From NCBI GenBank assembly GCA_027486765.1, contig JAIXOO010000087.1, positions 1 through 44,448 of the forward strand: 44,448 nucleotides of DNA. Reading direction: 5' to 3'. The position numbers were made by a program, and so were the translations under genes. The notes below the pieces were generated by a model, which had not been told where the DNA came from, searched no databases, and was given only the letters and a program-made list of their open reading frames with translations. This document shows positions 42,568 through 44,448 of this stretch, in pieces; positions within the stretch are counted from its first letter, which is position 1; each line of letters opens with the position of its first letter. This DNA is from Saprospiraceae bacterium. GTDB taxonomy: Bacteria; Bacteroidota; Bacteroidia; Chitinophagales; Saprospiraceae.

Positions 42568-44418
42568 CTACGCCTTCCAAAGCTTCATCCCCATACTCCT
42601 CCCCCCAGCCTGCGCCCGCAGCACCAGCATGCCCTGCGCAGCTACTGGAAGGTTCAAGGGCAGTTCGTGCTCCCCCGCACTCAGATTCCCTTGAAAAACC
42701 GTACTGATTTTTTGCCCCAGCATATTGTACACCTCGATCTGCAAAACTAGGTCCTCTTCCAGACTCAAGCGCACCCGCGCCCCCTCCTGATAAATCGTCG
42801 GCACCTCCATCTTCACCCCCAAAAGCGCCGAAGCCTGTCTTGTAGAAGTCGCCACTCCCCTAGCCCGATCCCAATAATCACTTTTTTGCGTACGCAAACC
42901 TTCAGCCCCAACTACCGGAGATTTGATGTCGAGATAAGGATCTTTTTGATAATCATAAACCGGCCAGACCGTGAGGCCAGTGCCATTGGGATTTCCCGTC
43001 CGAGCAAAATTCGTCCAGTAGTCCATCATGGCCTTGGCCACTACCCTATCGTTGTTGTTAAAAAATGCCCCTTTGCCGTAAGTGGTTTCTTCCACACTTT
43101 GAAAAATAAAGGGCAATTCCAGGCCATGTGCCGAACCATAAAAAGCGCCTAAGCCAGCCTGGGCGTGCGAAAAAAGGTAGCGCCACACGGGTTCGGTTTG
43201 AAAAATATCCAGCCCTTTCGCCATGCGCCGGGCTGGTGCCGTAAATTGGGCATCGGTCAAGGTTTGAATGTAGGATTGGCGGGCCTGAGCATTGGTCGTT
43301 CCTGGCGGATACAAGGTCAAACCCTCAGCCTCATAAGCTTCGGGTACAAAGGAATCAAAAAGGGTTCGTACCTGCGCGGGGGTGACCACTGGAGGGCTGG
43401 AGGCCGACATTTCATCGGCATTGGAGCCCAACATGACTGGCATTTTGTGGTGCTGGCCGGTTAAAATTACCGAAATCGGGTCTTTGGGAATGAGCAGGCC
43501 GTCCACTACTGGCCCCCAACCCAAGTTTACCTTTCCACCAGCCAGTGGGCTTTCCAATTCCGCAATGATTTTTGAAATGGGCAGCGCCTTCATGCATTGT
43601 AGCTGTTGATCCAGGTTCCCGGTGACACAGCCCATGCGCGAGGCAAACGATTTACCAAGGTTTTCCCCAACCAAATAAGGTGAAGCTACTGGTGAACCAC
43701 TCTGAATCCCGGCCCGGTGAAAGAGCCCTTTCGCCGCTGGTACAGTCAATAAAAGGGAGGTATTCACTGCGCCAGCTGATTCCCCAAAAACCATGACATT
43801 ATCGGGATCTCCACCAAATTTTGCAATGTTGTTTTTGACCCATTCCAGCGCCAAAACCTGATCCATAGTGCCGTAATTCCCCGAAGTTTTGGAACTGCTG
43901 GCCGCAGCCACCGCAGGATGAGCCATAAAGCCCAGCGCACCGAGGCGGTAATTGATGGTGACGACGACGACATCCTTGCGGGAGGCCAGAAACTTGCCAG
44001 TGTAGAGCACCGCGCCGTTGATGGTCTCCGAGGCCGAGCCTTGTTGATTGCCACCACCGTGGATAAAAAACAGCACGGGACGTTTGCCAGTCAGAGCAGG
44101 TGCCCAGACATTGAGGTAGAGGCAATCCTCCTCCCCTTCCGTGATGGCACTATCCTGGGTGGGGCTAAAGTTTTTTTGCGGGCATTTTGGTGAAAAGTCG
44201 GTGGTCATTCTGGTTTGGCTCCAGGGAGCTGGCGGTTGTGGTGCTTGCCAACGCAACTCCCCTACTGGTGGTTTGGCGTAAGGAATTCCTTTGAAAGCCA
44301 GAGCCCCTTCTTCAGTGATCCCGGAAATTGGGCCATAAGTTGTGGTGACGGTCGTTTGAGCATGTAAAATCGTAATAAACATGCTCAGGAAAAGGAAGAA
44401 GTATAAAAATCGAAGCAT
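42568..44418 (-). CDS. Secreted type-B carboxylesterase with C-terminal sorting-like domain
   Basis: 616 residues with a signal peptide ending 'ITILHAQ'. The alpha/beta-hydrolase core has 'EDCLYLNVWAP', oxyanion 'FFIHGGG', nucleophile Ser214 in 'FGESAGAVN', an acidic residue in 'GSNADEMS' and His near 437 in 'GSAHGLELPF'. It is the cholinesterase/carboxylesterase layout. The last 80 residues ('LQIEVYNMLGQKISTVFQGN') look like a type IX sorting domain, so it is probably surface-bound or secreted. The substrate is unknown. Thirty bases of non-coding sequence follow to the window edge. Confidence 0.92.
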   Translation of the reverse strand: MLRFLYFFLFLSMFITILHAQTTVTTTYGPISGITEEGALAFKGIPYAKPPVGELRWQAPQPPAPWSQTRMTTDFSPKCPQKNFSPTQDSAITEGEEDCLYLNVWAPALTGKRPVLFFIHGGGNQQGSASETINGAVLYTGKFLASRKDVVVVTINYRLGALGFMAHPAVAAASSSKTSGNYGTMDQVLALEWVKNNIAKFGGDPDNVMVFGESAGAVNTSLLLTVPAAKGLFHRAGIQSGSPVASPYLVGENLGKSFASRMGCVTGNLDQQLQCMKALPISKIIAELESPLAGGKVNLGWGPVVDGLLIPKDPISVILTGQHHKMPVMLGSNADEMSASSPPVVTPAQVRTLFDSFVPEAYEAEGLTLYPPGTTNAQARQSYIQTLTDAQFTAPARRMAKGLDIFQTEPVWRYLFSHAQAGLGAFYGSAHGLELPFIFQSVEETTYGKGAFFNNNDRVVAKAMMDYWTNFARTGNPNGTGLTVWPVYDYQKDPYLDIKSPVVGAEGLRTQKSDYWDRARGVATSTRQASALLGVKMEVPTIYQEGARVRLSLEEDLVLQIEVYNMLGQKISTVFQGNLSAGEHELPLNLPVAAQGMLVLRAQAGGRSMGMKLWKA

Positions 44419-44448
44419 AGGTTTGGGTTTTATGTCTCCTTGGACGAT

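Noticed and set aside
1-44448. CRISPR arrays, tRNA or rRNA genes, IS transposases
   Set aside because: No regularly spaced identical repeats, no tRNA cloverleaf or rRNA signature and no transposase-like protein were found on reading both strands.

Overview
The window looks like chromosome from a member of the Bacteroidota, most likely a saprospirian close to Haliscomenobacter. The evidence is promoters of the TTTG-N19-TAnnTTTG type, almost no Shine-Dalgarno sequences, two proteins with C-terminal type IX secretion sorting-like domains, a nagB gene fused to a PIG-L domain, a CxxxY form of CcmE, a very long CcmF, and many lipoproteins. The genus is a guess from memory. I see no rRNA, tRNA, CRISPR array, IS transposase or prophage.

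Layout. 1-1382 (minus): a TPP riboswitch controls a PnuC-family permease, probably the thiamine transporter PnuT, which overlaps a truncated acyl-CoA dehydrogenase-like gene. 1501-5233 (plus): a secreted GH42 glycosidase, a YceI protein, a 158-bp MITE-like inverted repeat and an NAD(P)-binding protein. 5323-6696 (plus): a one-gene TIR-EAD11-CHAT protein, the best candidate for an undescribed conflict or cell-suicide system. 6801-13208 (plus): a TlpA-like thioredoxin, a four-PDZ secreted protein and a sortilin-type BNR propeller protein. 13421-17771: a lipoprotein, a DUF2177-DUF1295 membrane pair, an Nramp-related transporter that lacks the usual metal motif, and a cyclophilin. 17871-20754 (minus): a four-gene set with a predicted outer-membrane barrel, a DUF2846 protein, a LytS-type kinase and a LytTR regulator. 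20968-25169: an acyltransferase and a giant DUF2339 membrane protein, which converges on and overlaps an FtsE-like ATPase. 25397-30475 (plus): CcmE and CcmF for cytochrome c maturation, a DUF2520 protein and a DUF2306 protein. 30516-35433 (minus): a GH13 amylase, dnaA and a LacI-family regulator. 35593-41025 (plus): ROK kinase, NagB/PIG-L fusion and GH20 hexosaminidase. 41175-44418: a small orphan protein, a lipoprotein and a secreted type-B carboxylesterase.

How they work together. The clearest functional unit is the amino-sugar locus. A LacI-family repressor diverges from a ROK kinase, with three palindromic operators spaced exactly 31 bp apart between them. Then come the deaminase/deacetylase fusion and the hexosaminidase. 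Together these would release and catabolise N-acetylglucosamine.

The most striking non-coding feature is a set of long intergenic hairpins. Their arms are built from repeated short words (TTCTTAGGT, GTTCCA, ATTTCGG, GACGAAT, ACAAAGG), and they usually start within a few bases of a stop codon. At least seven occur here. They share architecture more than sequence, though some share cores. Genes were recognised by reading the translations; no database search was possible.
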